Below, piece by piece: positions 35,580 through 44,433 of a DNA stretch of 61,671 bases (position 1 is the first letter of the stretch; every line of letters begins with the position of its first letter). The position numbers and the translations under genes were made by a program. Source of the DNA: CAZFGK01 sp964518635 (GTDB taxonomy: Bacteria > Zixibacteria > MSB-5A5 > GN15 > FEB-12); the NCBI GenBank assembly GCA_964518635.1, contig CAZFGK010000019.1:1-61671 (forward strand), read 5' to 3'. The notes under the pieces are model-generated. The model had not been told where the DNA came from. It ran no database searches and saw only the letters and a program-made list of their open reading frames with translations.

Positions 35580-37403
35580 ATGCGCTCCGTCGTTCGCCTG
35601 TCGCGACTTCTTTTGTTGTTCGCCTCTTTGACGGTTTCTCTCTCTGCGACAAATGCACAGGATTTCGGAATCAATGCGACTCTTGAGCCGAACACGATTA
35701 GCGAAAATGATGTCGCGACTCTGACTGTTGAAATATCCGGTGACAATCAGAATCTACCCTCCCCCGATATTGCACGGTCGAATGACTATGAAATCTACTC
35801 GCAGGGACGTTCAACCAGTGTTCAGATTATTAACGGCGTGATTACGGCGACCAATATCTATCGTTTTCAGATACAGCCCAAAAAGACTGGGACTCTTCTC
35901 ATCGATGGGATCAGTGCGACGGCGAATGGCCGTTCAGTTCGTGCCAATCCATTGCCATTGACGGTACACGCTGGTGGTGCCGCTCCAACTCAAAATCAAA
36001 CGCCGAATGAAACACGCTCCGGGGAGAACAAGGATTACTTCCTTGAGGCGTCTGTCGACACAAAGAATCCCTATGTCGGTCAGCAGGTCACCTACACCAT
36101 TCGCTTCTATTTTGCAGTTCAGCTCTACGATGGGCCAAGTCTGACCGAACCGACGAAAAATGGTTTCTGGTCTGAAGTGCTGAACAACAAGCCACCCGAG
36201 ACAAAACGCATCAACGGACGCCTCTATCGAGTGCTTGAGCGCACCGAGGCACTCTTCCCGACTCAGGCCGGTGAGCTTGAAATTGGTCGGGCACAAATTA
36301 CTGCGACGGTACAGTCCCGGACACGTCAGAGCAGAGATCCGTTCGACATATTCGGCGGAATGATCGGCGGTGGAGAGCAGATCACGGTCAGATCAAATCC
36401 GGTACGCCTCAATGTTCGTTCACTTCCTGATAGTGGTCGACCAGATAATTTTTCGGGTGTTGTCGGGAATATGACACTGACGGTTGATGTCGACCGTACG
36501 GAAGTGGTCATCAATCAGCCGATCACACTTAAAGTGAGAATCGTCGGCGAAGGAAATATCAAATCGATTGCCGAGCCGGAGATACCAACCTCCCCGTCGT
36601 ATTCCAGTTACCTCTCGAAGACAAATGAATCTGTGAACAAGCAAGGGGATCGTCTCGGTGGTTCGAGAGATTATGAGTTTGCGATCATCCCGCGTCGCGC
36701 GGGTCAGCTCGAGTTTCAACCGCTGAGATATACATTTTTCAATCCGAGAAGCGGGACGTACGAAGCACTCACTTCTCGCGCTTTCACATTCAATGTGTTG
36801 CCCGGTACGGGTGATCCGAATGCACCGGATGGGATGCCAATTCCGGGTCCGAATGAACAGGTCGGCTCGCTCGCCGGAGATGTGCGTTATATCAAATCCG
36901 ATCCGGGTACACTTCATACCATTGGAGCACACCCGATCTGGAACACGCCAGTGGTGCTTACCCATGTGATCGCCCTGATGCTTCTCGGTTCATCGATTGT
37001 TGTGCGTTCTCAGAAGAACCGCATGGCGAGTGATCCAGCAGGGAGTCGTGCACGGGCCGCGGCACAGGTGGCGAGAAAACGTCTGGCAGCAGCGAATGCG
37101 GTCATGAATCCGTCCACTGCTCAGAAATTCTACGCCGAGATTCGTCTCGCACTCACCTCATTCATCGCCGACAAAGTAAATCGCTCTGCGCATGGTCTGA
37201 CGGATGCTCAGGTCATCGATCTGCTCAAAGAACGTGGTGTCAGCGATGAGATCATCGTCACTATTTTGAAGGTCTTCCGGGAGTGTGATGCAAGCCGTTT
37301 CGGCTCACAAGTCGTCTCTCTGGATACCATGCGGACTACTTACGAAAAGGCCGAAGGGATATTGAAACAGTTGCAGGAGATCAAATTCGTCCATGTTGCC
37401 TGA
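35580..37403 (+). CDS. batD: BatD, large periplasmic oxygen-tolerance protein
   Basis: 610 aa. Signal peptide (ending about TNAQ), then several Ig-like BatD repeats (FGINATLEPNTISENDVATLTV; YFLEASVDTKNPYVGQQVTYTI, with the YVGQQV phrase typical of BatD; MTLTVDVDRTEVVINQPITLKV). A membrane helix follows near residue 465 (VVLTHVIALMLLGSSIVV), then a cytoplasmic helical tail with FYAEIRLALTSFIADKVN. Full-length BatD, unlike the two reduced copies upstream. Start ATG at 35580; the overlapping GTG at 35577 (TAGTG) is equally spaced from GGAAGGA and cannot be excluded. Overlaps batE by 11 bp. Confidence 0.9.
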   Translation: MRSVVRLSRLLLLFASLTVSLSATNAQDFGINATLEPNTISENDVATLTVEISGDNQNLPSPDIARSNDYEIYSQGRSTSVQIINGVITATNIYRFQIQPKKTGTLLIDGISATANGRSVRANPLPLTVHAGGAAPTQNQTPNETRSGENKDYFLEASVDTKNPYVGQQVTYTIRFYFAVQLYDGPSLTEPTKNGFWSEVLNNKPPETKRINGRLYRVLERTEALFPTQAGELEIGRAQITATVQSRTRQSRDPFDIFGGMIGGGEQITVRSNPVRLNVRSLPDSGRPDNFSGVVGNMTLTVDVDRTEVVINQPITLKVRIVGEGNIKSIAEPEIPTSPSYSSYLSKTNESVNKQGDRLGGSRDYEFAIIPRRAGQLEFQPLRYTFFNPRSGTYEALTSRAFTFNVLPGTGDPNAPDGMPIPGPNEQVGSLAGDVRYIKSDPGTLHTIGAHPIWNTPVVLTHVIALMLLGSSIVVRSQKNRMASDPAGSRARAAAQVARKRLAAANAVMNPSTAQKFYAEIRLALTSFIADKVNRSAHGLTDAQVIDLLKERGVSDEIIVTILKVFRECDASRFGSQVVSLDTMRTTYEKAEGILKQLQEIKFVHVA

Positions 37404-38184
37404 GCCAATACGACACAACACGAAGCAGGGACATCTGTCATGGTTTATGACTATTGTTCTCTTCGTTTTTTTGATCGGCAGGAGCGTCGGCGCAACTGAT
37501 TTTGAGACCTATTTCTTGTCCGGAAACAAGGCCTATGAGTCAAAGCAATATGGAGCCGCACTCGCGGCGTATGACTCTGCGCTTGCGACCGGCAAGGAAT
37601 CCGGTGCACTCTATTTCAATCGCGGCAACGCATTTTTCAAACAAGGGGAACTCGCGAGAGCAATTGCAGATTATCTTCGAGCCGAGCGTCTCATTCCGCA
37701 GGATCCTGACCTTATAGCAAATCTGGAGCTTGCCAAAGGGATGACCCGCGTCCAATTGACCGGCGACAGTCTCACTACATTTGACCATACGTTAGAGTCA
37801 ACCATCGGCCGCTTGCCTCTTTCGCTCTATGTCTGGATGACTACTGCTGTTTTTCTCCTGCTCATTGCAGTGTTGATCGCCCGAATTGGCCTCCAGCTGC
37901 AATTTCTGTTCTTGCGTCCCTTGACGAGCGCAATGCTGGTCCTTTTTCTCATTGGGGTGACCGCAACCAGTGCTCGTCAGTATCTGGACTACGGTCGAAA
38001 TCGAGGGGTAGTCATCTCAGAGGGGAGTGTATTGACTGGGCCGACAGCCAATGCAGATGTCGAATTGTCGGCGTCGCCGGGGCTGGTGGTCCGAGTACTT
38101 AATCAATCGGGCGATTATCTACAAGTCCGATTCGACAATCTGAGGCAGGGATGGATCGATAAGCAGCTCGTTGAGCTTCTCTAA
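37393..38184 (+). CDS. batE: BatE, TPR membrane protein with SH3-like end
   Basis: 263 aa. N-terminal membrane segment (about 20-36), TPR motifs (NKAYESKQYGAALAAYDSAL, ALYFNRGNAFFKQGELARA), two membrane helices (about 145-165 and 172-192), then a bacterial SH3-like domain (residues about 205-260: GVVISEGSVLTGPTAN, VRVLNQSGDYLQVRFDN, QGWIDKQLVELL). This is the usual BatE order. Last gene of the ten-gene Bat operon; no clear hairpin terminator follows. Confidence 0.9.
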   Translation: MLPEPIRHNTKQGHLSWFMTIVLFVFLIGRSVGATDFETYFLSGNKAYESKQYGAALAAYDSALATGKESGALYFNRGNAFFKQGELARAIADYLRAERLIPQDPDLIANLELAKGMTRVQLTGDSLTTFDHTLESTIGRLPLSLYVWMTTAVFLLLIAVLIARIGLQLQFLFLRPLTSAMLVLFLIGVTATSARQYLDYGRNRGVVISEGSVLTGPTANADVELSASPGLVVRVLNQSGDYLQVRFDNLRQGWIDKQLVELL

Positions 38185-38270
38185 GAAGAAGAACACTCCA
38201 CACATCGGAAACTACTTCCCGATCAGCCAGAATTTGAAACTTCTGTTCTCCTGAGCACGTTCTTTCAAGT

Positions 38271-38300
38271 TTGACAGTCGATGTAATCTGGAGCTATCTT
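38271..38300 (+). promoter_or_regulatory. promoter of the 38346-43919 gene group
   Basis: TTGACA (38271-38276), 18-nt spacer, TATCTT (38295-38300). Predicted start near 38307. Confidence 0.7.
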
Positions 38301-38345
38301 CGATTGTGAGTGTTCAACGTCCAACGGAGCCGGGAGATCAACCAG

Positions 38346-39371
38346 GTGTGGAAGAGCAAACAATTCTGGGGTGGATTTGTCGGCATAGGACTGCTGATTT
38401 TTTGCCTCAAGGATATCCGCCCCTCGACACTTGATGAGTTGTGGGCGAGAGTCAATCTCATCTATCTGCTTCCGGCGGTCTTCTTTTCAATCACCTATCA
38501 GATGCTGCGAACCTTTCGGTGGCGCGTGTTGATTTCACAACAGTTGCCACTTACTCATGTTGCCAGTCTCCCAATCTATGGAGTTTGTTCCTTTTTCAGT
38601 GTCGCCATGCCGGCTCTGACAGGGCAGGTCGGGAAGCTCATCTTTCTGTCAAAGCGACTGAATCTCAGGAAGAGCTTTATTTTCTCGACGATGTTCATGG
38701 AGATCCTTTTCGATGCTGTTTCGCTTGTCTTCTTTATTATCCTGACATCCGCTGCCTTTGTCTTCCCGAGTGAATATCGTGACATCGGGATTATTGTCTC
38801 GACGGTGACAATCTCGCTGATGATCATCATGTATCTTCTGCTCCACTTTCGTGAAGGTATCAATGGATTTTGTCGCTCTGCGCTGCGAAGCAAATGGCCC
38901 GGTGTCTATATCGTGATCAGGAAGTTTCTGCATTCATTTACCAAAGGGCTGACTCTGCTCAAGAATGCCCGCAACTTTTTCAGCACCATGTCATTCTCCC
39001 TACTCTCCTGGCTCGCACATTTACTGGTGATCTATTTTCTCTTTCTGGCTTTCGGTTTTGATCTGCCGATCGTGGCGACCTCTGTCCTGATGATTGTTAA
39101 CACCATTGTGCTCATGGTTCCAGTCGCACCCGGGAATGCGGGGACATTTGAATTTGCAGTCAGTCGTTCGCTGTCACTTTTCTCAATACCGATCAGCGAC
39201 GGCGTTCTCTTTGCAATTTGCCTCCATCTTGTCGATTTTCTTCCGATTATACTCTTTGGTAGCTGGTACCTGAAGACTCAGTCCCAGCCGCTCTCGAAGC
39301 TCTTAAAAGACGTGCAGCAGCCAGTTGAAGAGATCCGCGCGGACTCTCAGGAATCGACGGTACCTCGATGA
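38346..39371 (+). CDS. YbhN/AglD-type (UPF0104) polytopic membrane protein
   Basis: 341 aa with about eight hydrophobic segments. It carries family phrases such as YQMLRTFRWRVLI near the N-terminus, GQVGKLIFLSKR, and VPVAPGNAGTFEFAVSRSL near the C-terminus, as in the lysylphosphatidylglycerol synthase transmembrane region and YbhN family (flippase-like proteins for lipid-linked substrates). The exact substrate is unknown. I prefer the GTG at 38346 (GGGAG 9 nt upstream) over a GTG at 38310 that would be only 3 nt from the predicted transcript start. Overlaps corA by 4 bp. Confidence 0.8.
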   Translation: MWKSKQFWGGFVGIGLLIFCLKDIRPSTLDELWARVNLIYLLPAVFFSITYQMLRTFRWRVLISQQLPLTHVASLPIYGVCSFFSVAMPALTGQVGKLIFLSKRLNLRKSFIFSTMFMEILFDAVSLVFFIILTSAAFVFPSEYRDIGIIVSTVTISLMIIMYLLLHFREGINGFCRSALRSKWPGVYIVIRKFLHSFTKGLTLLKNARNFFSTMSFSLLSWLAHLLVIYFLFLAFGFDLPIVATSVLMIVNTIVLMVPVAPGNAGTFEFAVSRSLSLFSIPISDGVLFAICLHLVDFLPIILFGSWYLKTQSQPLSKLLKDVQQPVEEIRADSQESTVPR

Positions 39372-40336
39372 TTCGCTCGTATTATTCCGTTCCGAACGAA
39401 GGGGTCAAAGTAGTCGAGGGGATCTGTGATTTTGATCATCTGATTGCAGTCGAAGGTTCTGTCCTCTGGGTCGATATGTGTCAGCCGACCGATCAGGAAC
39501 TCTTCACACTGACTCATGATTTCCGTTTTCACCCTCTTGCCATTGAAGATGTCATCGCTGAAAAATCACGTACCAAGATCGACGACTACGAACGCTATCT
39601 CTTCCTTGTTTTCCATATCGCCGATTACACCAGCAGGGAAGAGGGGCTGAAAGCAGTAGAGCTCAATTTCTTTCTTCTCAAGAATGCGTTGGTCACTGTT
39701 CGTCATCATGAGCACCGCATTTTTGACTATCTCTATTCACGCGCTACTCGGGATGAACGCCTTGTCGCGCGTGGAGCGGACTATCTCATGCATGCAATCC
39801 TCGATGCGGTGATTGACAACTATACGACTACTCTTGAAATGCTCGAACAGGATGTCGATAAGCTTGAAGAGGATGTCCTTGGCTCGCCTGATCATACAAC
39901 CCTTTCGTCGATATTCACGATTCGACGTGATATCGTCAACGTGAAGCGATATGCCCTCCCGCAAAAAGAGGTCATCGGACAATTGACTCGTCAGCGGTAC
40001 GATCTGATCAATCCGAACTTGCAGCTCTATTTTTCTGACATCTATGATCACCTTGTTCGTATTCTGGAAACTGCCGATACGCATCGTGAAATTCTGAATA
40101 CGTCGCTTGAAGTCTATTATTCTTCTACAACAACGCGCACGAATGACGCAATTAAAGTACTGGCGGTGCTGACTGCCGCATTTGTTCCGCCGACGCTGAT
40201 CGCCAGTATCTGGGGGATGAACTTTATCGATATCCCGCTCTCGCATCATCCACTCGGATTTGCGATTCTTTCGGTGATCATGATTCTGAGTGCTGTAGGT
40301 ACGATCTGGTATTGTAAGAAGCAGAAATGGATATAG
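39368..40336 (+). CDS. corA: CorA-family magnesium/cobalt transporter
   Basis: 322 aa. Large cytoplasmic N-terminal domain, long stalk helix, then two membrane helices. The signature Gly283-Met284-Asn285 ends the first helix (ASIWGMNF) and the C-terminus is the basic CKKQKWI. Pentameric channel for Mg2+ (or Co2+, Ni2+). Start overlaps the previous stop (ATGA). Confidence 0.95.
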   Translation: MIRSYYSVPNEGVKVVEGICDFDHLIAVEGSVLWVDMCQPTDQELFTLTHDFRFHPLAIEDVIAEKSRTKIDDYERYLFLVFHIADYTSREEGLKAVELNFFLLKNALVTVRHHEHRIFDYLYSRATRDERLVARGADYLMHAILDAVIDNYTTTLEMLEQDVDKLEEDVLGSPDHTTLSSIFTIRRDIVNVKRYALPQKEVIGQLTRQRYDLINPNLQLYFSDIYDHLVRILETADTHREILNTSLEVYYSSTTTRTNDAIKVLAVLTAAFVPPTLIASIWGMNFIDIPLSHHPLGFAILSVIMILSAVGTIWYCKKQKWI

Positions 40337-40339
40337 CGA

Positions 40340-42001
40340 TTGAGCCAGCAAATTACACGCATGGCTGATACTGATTCTTCTGAAACTCAAGAAGTGAAGC
40401 AACGAATCATTACATATCCGCAGCTTCCGGGATTCAGCCGACTCTTTCTTGATAGCTGCGCTAACAAACTTCCACTGGAAATCTCTAAATCAAGAGAACT
40501 GAAAGAAGTCGCGGCAGAGCTTGGCAGCCGAGAGTATGATCGTAACGCACTTGTAGATATTCTCAATGCACAGGCGAAAGCATCAGGGAGTGATGCAGCG
40601 AGCTTCGAGTCGATAGAGCGTTTTCGTGATCCGCGTTCGGTTGTGGTCATCGCAGGTCAACAGGCGGGATTGTATGGCGGTTCGCTCTTGTCACTTATCA
40701 AAGCCCTCGCTGTTGCGAAGGCAGCGAAACTTTGGTCCAATTCACTGGGCATTCCAGTCATCCCGGTATTCTGGATTGCCGCGGACGACCATGACCTGGA
40801 CGAAATTCGTAGCGCGACTCTGCTAAGTCGGACAGGACAACTTGTTTCAGTGGAATATCCGAATGATCAGCGTCATCTCTCTGCTGGTGAGACGATCCTG
40901 AGTGACGCTCAAGCTCTCATGACGGCAAGTACTCAGCTTGCCGAGTCAGTTGGTTCAGGTGAGTACGCGCAGTGGGGGACAAGTCTGATTGCAGATGCAT
41001 ACAAGCCCACTGAAAAATTCGGGAGCAGCTTTGCCAGACTCTATGCCAAGCTCACCGCACGAACGGGTCTCGTTATTTTCTCGCCGAGCGATCCTACTCT
41101 GAAGCGTCTGGCGCAGCCCTGGTTCGAGCAGGTCATCAAGCATCAGCCGGAAATGAATCGACTATTTCAAACGCAGTCAAAAGCACTCAAGGCACATGGC
41201 TACCATGCTCAGGTTGAAAAGCGTGAAGACGCAGCATTTCTGTTTCATCACTCTCCCGCACGTGAACCGATATTCCGTAGTGGCGAAAACTGGAAATCAG
41301 AATCTAACAATTGGTCGACTCCGGAGCTACTTAAGGCAATTCAGAATACACCTGAAGAGTTCTCTCCCGATGTCATTACCCGTCCTCTGCTGCAGTCATG
41401 GCTCTTTCCGGTTCTTGCCCAGTTTGGGGGACCATCCGAGATTGCCTATTTGCATCAGATCACACCATTGTTTGAAGAAATGTCACTCATTCGACCGCTC
41501 CAGATTGCACGTCCCGGACTGACCGTTATCGATAGGAAAACCGCAGACCTGCTCGACAGCGCACAGGTTTCACTTGAGCGGCTGCTGACAGAAGAGCCGG
41601 ATGGATTCATTTCATCCATGCTTTCAGAGTCCTTTCCGAAGGAAATTCAACAGGAGCTGGAGAAAGTTCGCTCAGATATTCGTGATCAGGCCTCTAAATT
41701 ATCTTCCATCGGACTCTCAATCGACCAACAGACTTCAGATTTTGCCGGTCAGACCGCCGGTAAGATTGACTATCTGATTGGTCAATTTGAAGAGAAGCTT
41801 CTCCAGGCACACCGCCGGAAAGAGAAGGAATTGCGCGAGCGTTGGCAGAAGACTTTGAACCTTGTTGCTCCGAAACATGGACTTCAGGAGCGGACGATCA
41901 ATACCATCGCGCTTTATGCTAAATTCGGTCCAAAACTGCCCGATATGATTAGTGACGCCATTGATCCAGATTCCCCTGATCATCGATTATTGATTATATA
42001 G
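40340..42001 (+). CDS. bshC: bacillithiol synthase BshC (putative cysteine ligase)
   Basis: 553 aa. Last enzyme of bacillithiol synthesis, adding cysteine to glucosaminyl-malate. It shows the BshC core VVIAGQQAGLYGGSLLSLIKAL, FWIAADDHDLDEI, a HQITPLFEEM segment and the C-terminal coiled-coil region (about residues 440-510). Start uncertain: TTG at 40340 or ATG at 40361, neither with a good ribosome site. Followed after 4 bp by bshA and then bshB1, making a complete pathway set in the order C-A-B. Confidence 0.92.
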   Translation: MSQQITRMADTDSSETQEVKQRIITYPQLPGFSRLFLDSCANKLPLEISKSRELKEVAAELGSREYDRNALVDILNAQAKASGSDAASFESIERFRDPRSVVVIAGQQAGLYGGSLLSLIKALAVAKAAKLWSNSLGIPVIPVFWIAADDHDLDEIRSATLLSRTGQLVSVEYPNDQRHLSAGETILSDAQALMTASTQLAESVGSGEYAQWGTSLIADAYKPTEKFGSSFARLYAKLTARTGLVIFSPSDPTLKRLAQPWFEQVIKHQPEMNRLFQTQSKALKAHGYHAQVEKREDAAFLFHHSPAREPIFRSGENWKSESNNWSTPELLKAIQNTPEEFSPDVITRPLLQSWLFPVLAQFGGPSEIAYLHQITPLFEEMSLIRPLQIARPGLTVIDRKTADLLDSAQVSLERLLTEEPDGFISSMLSESFPKEIQQELEKVRSDIRDQASKLSSIGLSIDQQTSDFAGQTAGKIDYLIGQFEEKLLQAHRRKEKELRERWQKTLNLVAPKHGLQERTINTIALYAKFGPKLPDMISDAIDPDSPDHRLLII

Positions 42002-42005
42002 TAGC

Positions 42006-43139
42006 ATGAAAATCGGCATCACCTGTTATCCATTGGCCGGAGGATCCGGCATTGTCGCCACAGAACTCGGTTTGCAGCTTGCCCAGCGCGGGCATCAAGT
42101 CCATTTCATCAGTTACGCCCTCCCATTTCGGCTCGATAAGTTTCAGGCGAATATTCAATATCACGGCGTCGAAACAACCAGCTATCCCCTTTTGCAAAAT
42201 CCGCCCTATACGCTAACGCTCTCTGCAAAGATGGCGGAAGTCGCGCGCAATGTCGGGCTTGATATCCTGCATGTGCACTATGCGATCCCTCACGCGACGT
42301 CGGCCTACTTAGCGCGTGAGATGCTCAAGGTAAGTGGTATCACCCCGCCAAAAATTATCACAACACTGCACGGGACTGATATTACGCTCGTAGGTGCTGA
42401 TCCCTCGTATTACGACATCACCCGTTTTTCGATCAACGCATCTGATGGCGTGACTGCGGTCTCGAAGTATCTTGCAGAAGAAACTGTAGATGTCTTCAAG
42501 ATCACCAAAGAGGTGCGCGTCATTCACAATTTTATCGATACCACGCGATTCAATCCAACAGCCAATGACTGTCAGCGAAAAGAGTTTGCACTGCCGACTG
42601 AAAAGCTGATCGCGCATGTCTCGAATTTCCGCCCGGTCAAACGTACACTGGATGTAGTCGATACCTTTGACAAGATTTCGCAGGCGATGCCCGCAAAACT
42701 TGTATTAGTCGGTGAAGGACCGGAACTGGTACTGACACGCCGTCAGATCAGTAAGCGAGGACTTACCGACAAAGTCATCTTCCTTGGCAATCAGAGCCGA
42801 GTCGAGGCACTTCTTCCGTGTTGTGATCTGTTCCTGATTCCCTCTGAAGAAGAATCATTCGGACTTGCTGCTCTCGAGGCCCTCGCTTGCGGTGTTCCGG
42901 TGATTGGTACGGCTGGCACGGGGCTCGTCGAAGTGGTTGAGCAGGGGGTGAATGGATTTCTGCATCAGGTCGGTGATACCAGCGCGATGGCAAAATCAGC
43001 GATTGATCTCCTGAGCAATCAGGTCAATCTGCATCGTTTCAAACATGAAGCGCACACTCGCGCCCATGCCCGCTTTAACTCCGAAAAACTTGTAACCGAA
43101 TACGAAACCTTTTATCAGGAAATTCTGAGTCAGGCATAA
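42006..43139 (+). CDS. bshA: N-acetyl-alpha-D-glucosaminyl L-malate synthase BshA
   Basis: 377 aa GT4 glycosyltransferase joining UDP-GlcNAc and L-malate, the first step of bacillithiol synthesis. N-terminal Gly-rich loop (CYPLAGGSGIVATELG, residues about 5-20), HVHYAIPHA, LHGTDITLVG, and the C-terminal nucleotide-sugar region with SFGLAALEALACGVPVIG (EX7E motif). These phrases are specific to BshA-like GT4 enzymes. Followed directly by the deacetylase gene. Confidence 0.94.
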   Translation: MKIGITCYPLAGGSGIVATELGLQLAQRGHQVHFISYALPFRLDKFQANIQYHGVETTSYPLLQNPPYTLTLSAKMAEVARNVGLDILHVHYAIPHATSAYLAREMLKVSGITPPKIITTLHGTDITLVGADPSYYDITRFSINASDGVTAVSKYLAEETVDVFKITKEVRVIHNFIDTTRFNPTANDCQRKEFALPTEKLIAHVSNFRPVKRTLDVVDTFDKISQAMPAKLVLVGEGPELVLTRRQISKRGLTDKVIFLGNQSRVEALLPCCDLFLIPSEEESFGLAALEALACGVPVIGTAGTGLVEVVEQGVNGFLHQVGDTSAMAKSAIDLLSNQVNLHRFKHEAHTRAHARFNSEKLVTEYETFYQEILSQA

Positions 43140-43142
43140 TTG

Positions 43143-43919
43143 ATGGCACACGCAGAAATCTTGCATGATGTTCTTGCCATCGCGGCCCATCCGGATGATG
43201 TCGAATTTACCTGCGGCGGTACGCTGATCTCACTCGCCGACCGAGGGAAGAAGACCGCAATCCTTGATCTGACCGCCGGCGAAAGGGGCACCCTCGGTGA
43301 TCCGGTCACGCGGCTGAAAGAGGCGGATGCTTCTGCAAAATTGATGGGGATTACCACTCGTCGCTGCGCGCATCTTCCTGATACGGGCATCGCAAATTCA
43401 AATGAACAGCGCCTCATTGTCGCGCAGCATGTGCGTGATCTGCGACCTGATACGGTGATTCTTCCACACTGGGTGCAGCGTCATCCTGATCATCTCGCGA
43501 CCTACGAGATGGGAGCGGATGCCTGCTTCTTTGCCGGCATGAAAAACATCGATCTGAAAGGGGAGCCATTTCGCCCTAATCGGATTGTCTATGTCTCCTA
43601 TTTCAATAATCATGACCACAGCTTTGTGATCGATATCACTGCGACATTTGAGCGGAAACTCGCTGCGATTGCCTGTTATGCATCGCAGTTTGCTGGGACA
43701 ACGCCACTTGCTGATTCGCTGGATGCTCTCAAGCAGATCCGTCCAGATATGAAGCCGGATCCGAATTTCATTTTTCAACCCGGCGTCTCGGTCTATGAGC
43801 AGACGCTTCTTATTGCGCGTTTGACCGGAATTTCAGCGAATGTTGCCGTAGCGGAGGGGTATAGTGTGAAACGGGGGATTGTCCTCGACGACTTCACTCA
43901 TGTGGCGGTAGGACGGTAG
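43143..43919 (+). CDS. bshB1: bacillithiol biosynthesis deacetylase BshB1 (LmbE family)
   Basis: 258 aa zinc deacetylase removing acetyl from GlcNAc-malate, the middle step of bacillithiol synthesis. Zn-binding A-H-P-D-D near residues 14-18, GERGTLGD, LPHWVQRHPDH (second His motif) and CYASQF all fit BshB1. The ATG at 43143 is preferred; a TTG at 43140 is in frame. Last gene before the REP-like element at 43949. Confidence 0.93.
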   Translation: MAHAEILHDVLAIAAHPDDVEFTCGGTLISLADRGKKTAILDLTAGERGTLGDPVTRLKEADASAKLMGITTRRCAHLPDTGIANSNEQRLIVAQHVRDLRPDTVILPHWVQRHPDHLATYEMGADACFFAGMKNIDLKGEPFRPNRIVYVSYFNNHDHSFVIDITATFERKLAAIACYASQFAGTTPLADSLDALKQIRPDMKPDPNFIFQPGVSVYEQTLLIARLTGISANVAVAEGYSVKRGIVLDDFTHVAVGR

Positions 43920-43948
43920 GGGGGGCATCTTTAGCGCTTCGGAATTGG

Positions 43949-44190
43949 CTGGGTGGCGCACCCGTTTTAGGGTGCGAAGTCAGAGACGCACTCGTCACGT
44001 TTCTATAGTTCAAACTCATGGATCACCAGCGGAATATTTCGTTTTCCCTCATACCATGTTGCGCTCGACCATCGTCAATGGATCGAGTACTTCTTCAATT
44101 TCTGAAACGAGTATGCTACAATCAAAAGATGCAATATTGATTGAGATGTTTCCCACTGATTTCGCACCCTAAAACGGGTGCGCCACCCAG
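43949..44190. repeat. REP/BIME-like inverted-repeat element
   Basis: A 30-bp sequence at 43949-43978 recurs exactly as its reverse complement at 44161-44190, separated by 182 bp. Each arm begins CTGGGTGG and then forms its own hairpin (CGCACCC, loop GTTTTA, GGGTGCG). A short GTGG-type head plus a 7-bp hairpin, paired head to head, is the look of REP elements mobilised by RAYT transposases, or of a small MITE. No transposase is present. The reading frames across it are artefacts of the repeat. It lies between bshB1 and tRNA-Sec. Confidence 0.75.
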
Positions 44191-44256
44191 AGATAGTCGA
44201 TGGTATTCGGATGTTTGGTGATATGTTATAAATCAACTGCCTGTAGAAATATATCA

Positions 44257-44348
44257 CGGAAGGGGTAGGAATCGAACCCACCGAGGACGGTTCTCGCCCC
44301 CCACACGGCTTTGAAGGCCGGGATCGCCACCAGACGACTTCCTCTTCC
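44257..44348 (-). tRNA. selC: tRNA-Sec (anticodon TCA)
   Basis: 92-nt gene without encoded CCA. 5' strand GGAAGAGG, AA linker, 6-bp D stem GTCGTC/GGCGAT with TGGT loop, anticodon loop CTTCAAA (anticodon TCA), long variable arm, T loop TTCGATT, 3' strand ending CCTTCC plus discriminator G. The long D stem, short D loop and long variable arm identify tRNA-Sec. Odd points: only 12 nt lie between the T loop and the discriminator (13 in E. coli), and position 6 (A) faces C or is bulged. Anticodon-stem pair 27-43 is C-U. selA and selB are 10 kb away. Confidence 0.93.
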
Positions 44349-44354
44349 ATCCCC

Positions 44355-44383
44355 AGCATAGAACGCTGCGTCACCACTGTAAA
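44355..44383 (-). promoter_or_regulatory. promoter of selC
   Basis: On the minus strand TTTACA (44378-44383), 17-nt spacer, TATGCT (44355-44360). The predicted start falls at or next to the tRNA 5' end (44348). The gene is divergent from recG. Confidence 0.7.
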
Positions 44384-44433
44384 GTCTCCTACGTTGAGAT
44401 TGACCAATCCTTTGAAAACCATGAGACTGCACT

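Noticed and set aside
34849..35658. 269-residue minus-strand frame opposite batC
   Set aside because: Its Leu-rich low-complexity run is simply the complement of the Gln-codon repeat in batC.
43945..44172. 75-residue frame across the inverted repeat, and a 121-residue frame on the other strand (44075-44440)
   Set aside because: Both are produced by the repeat arms and, on the minus strand, by the tRNA-Sec gene. No ribosome site and no protein-like composition.
44075..44433. A gene in the recG upstream gap
   Set aside because: The gap is explained by the repeat element, selC and its promoter; no coding pattern remains.
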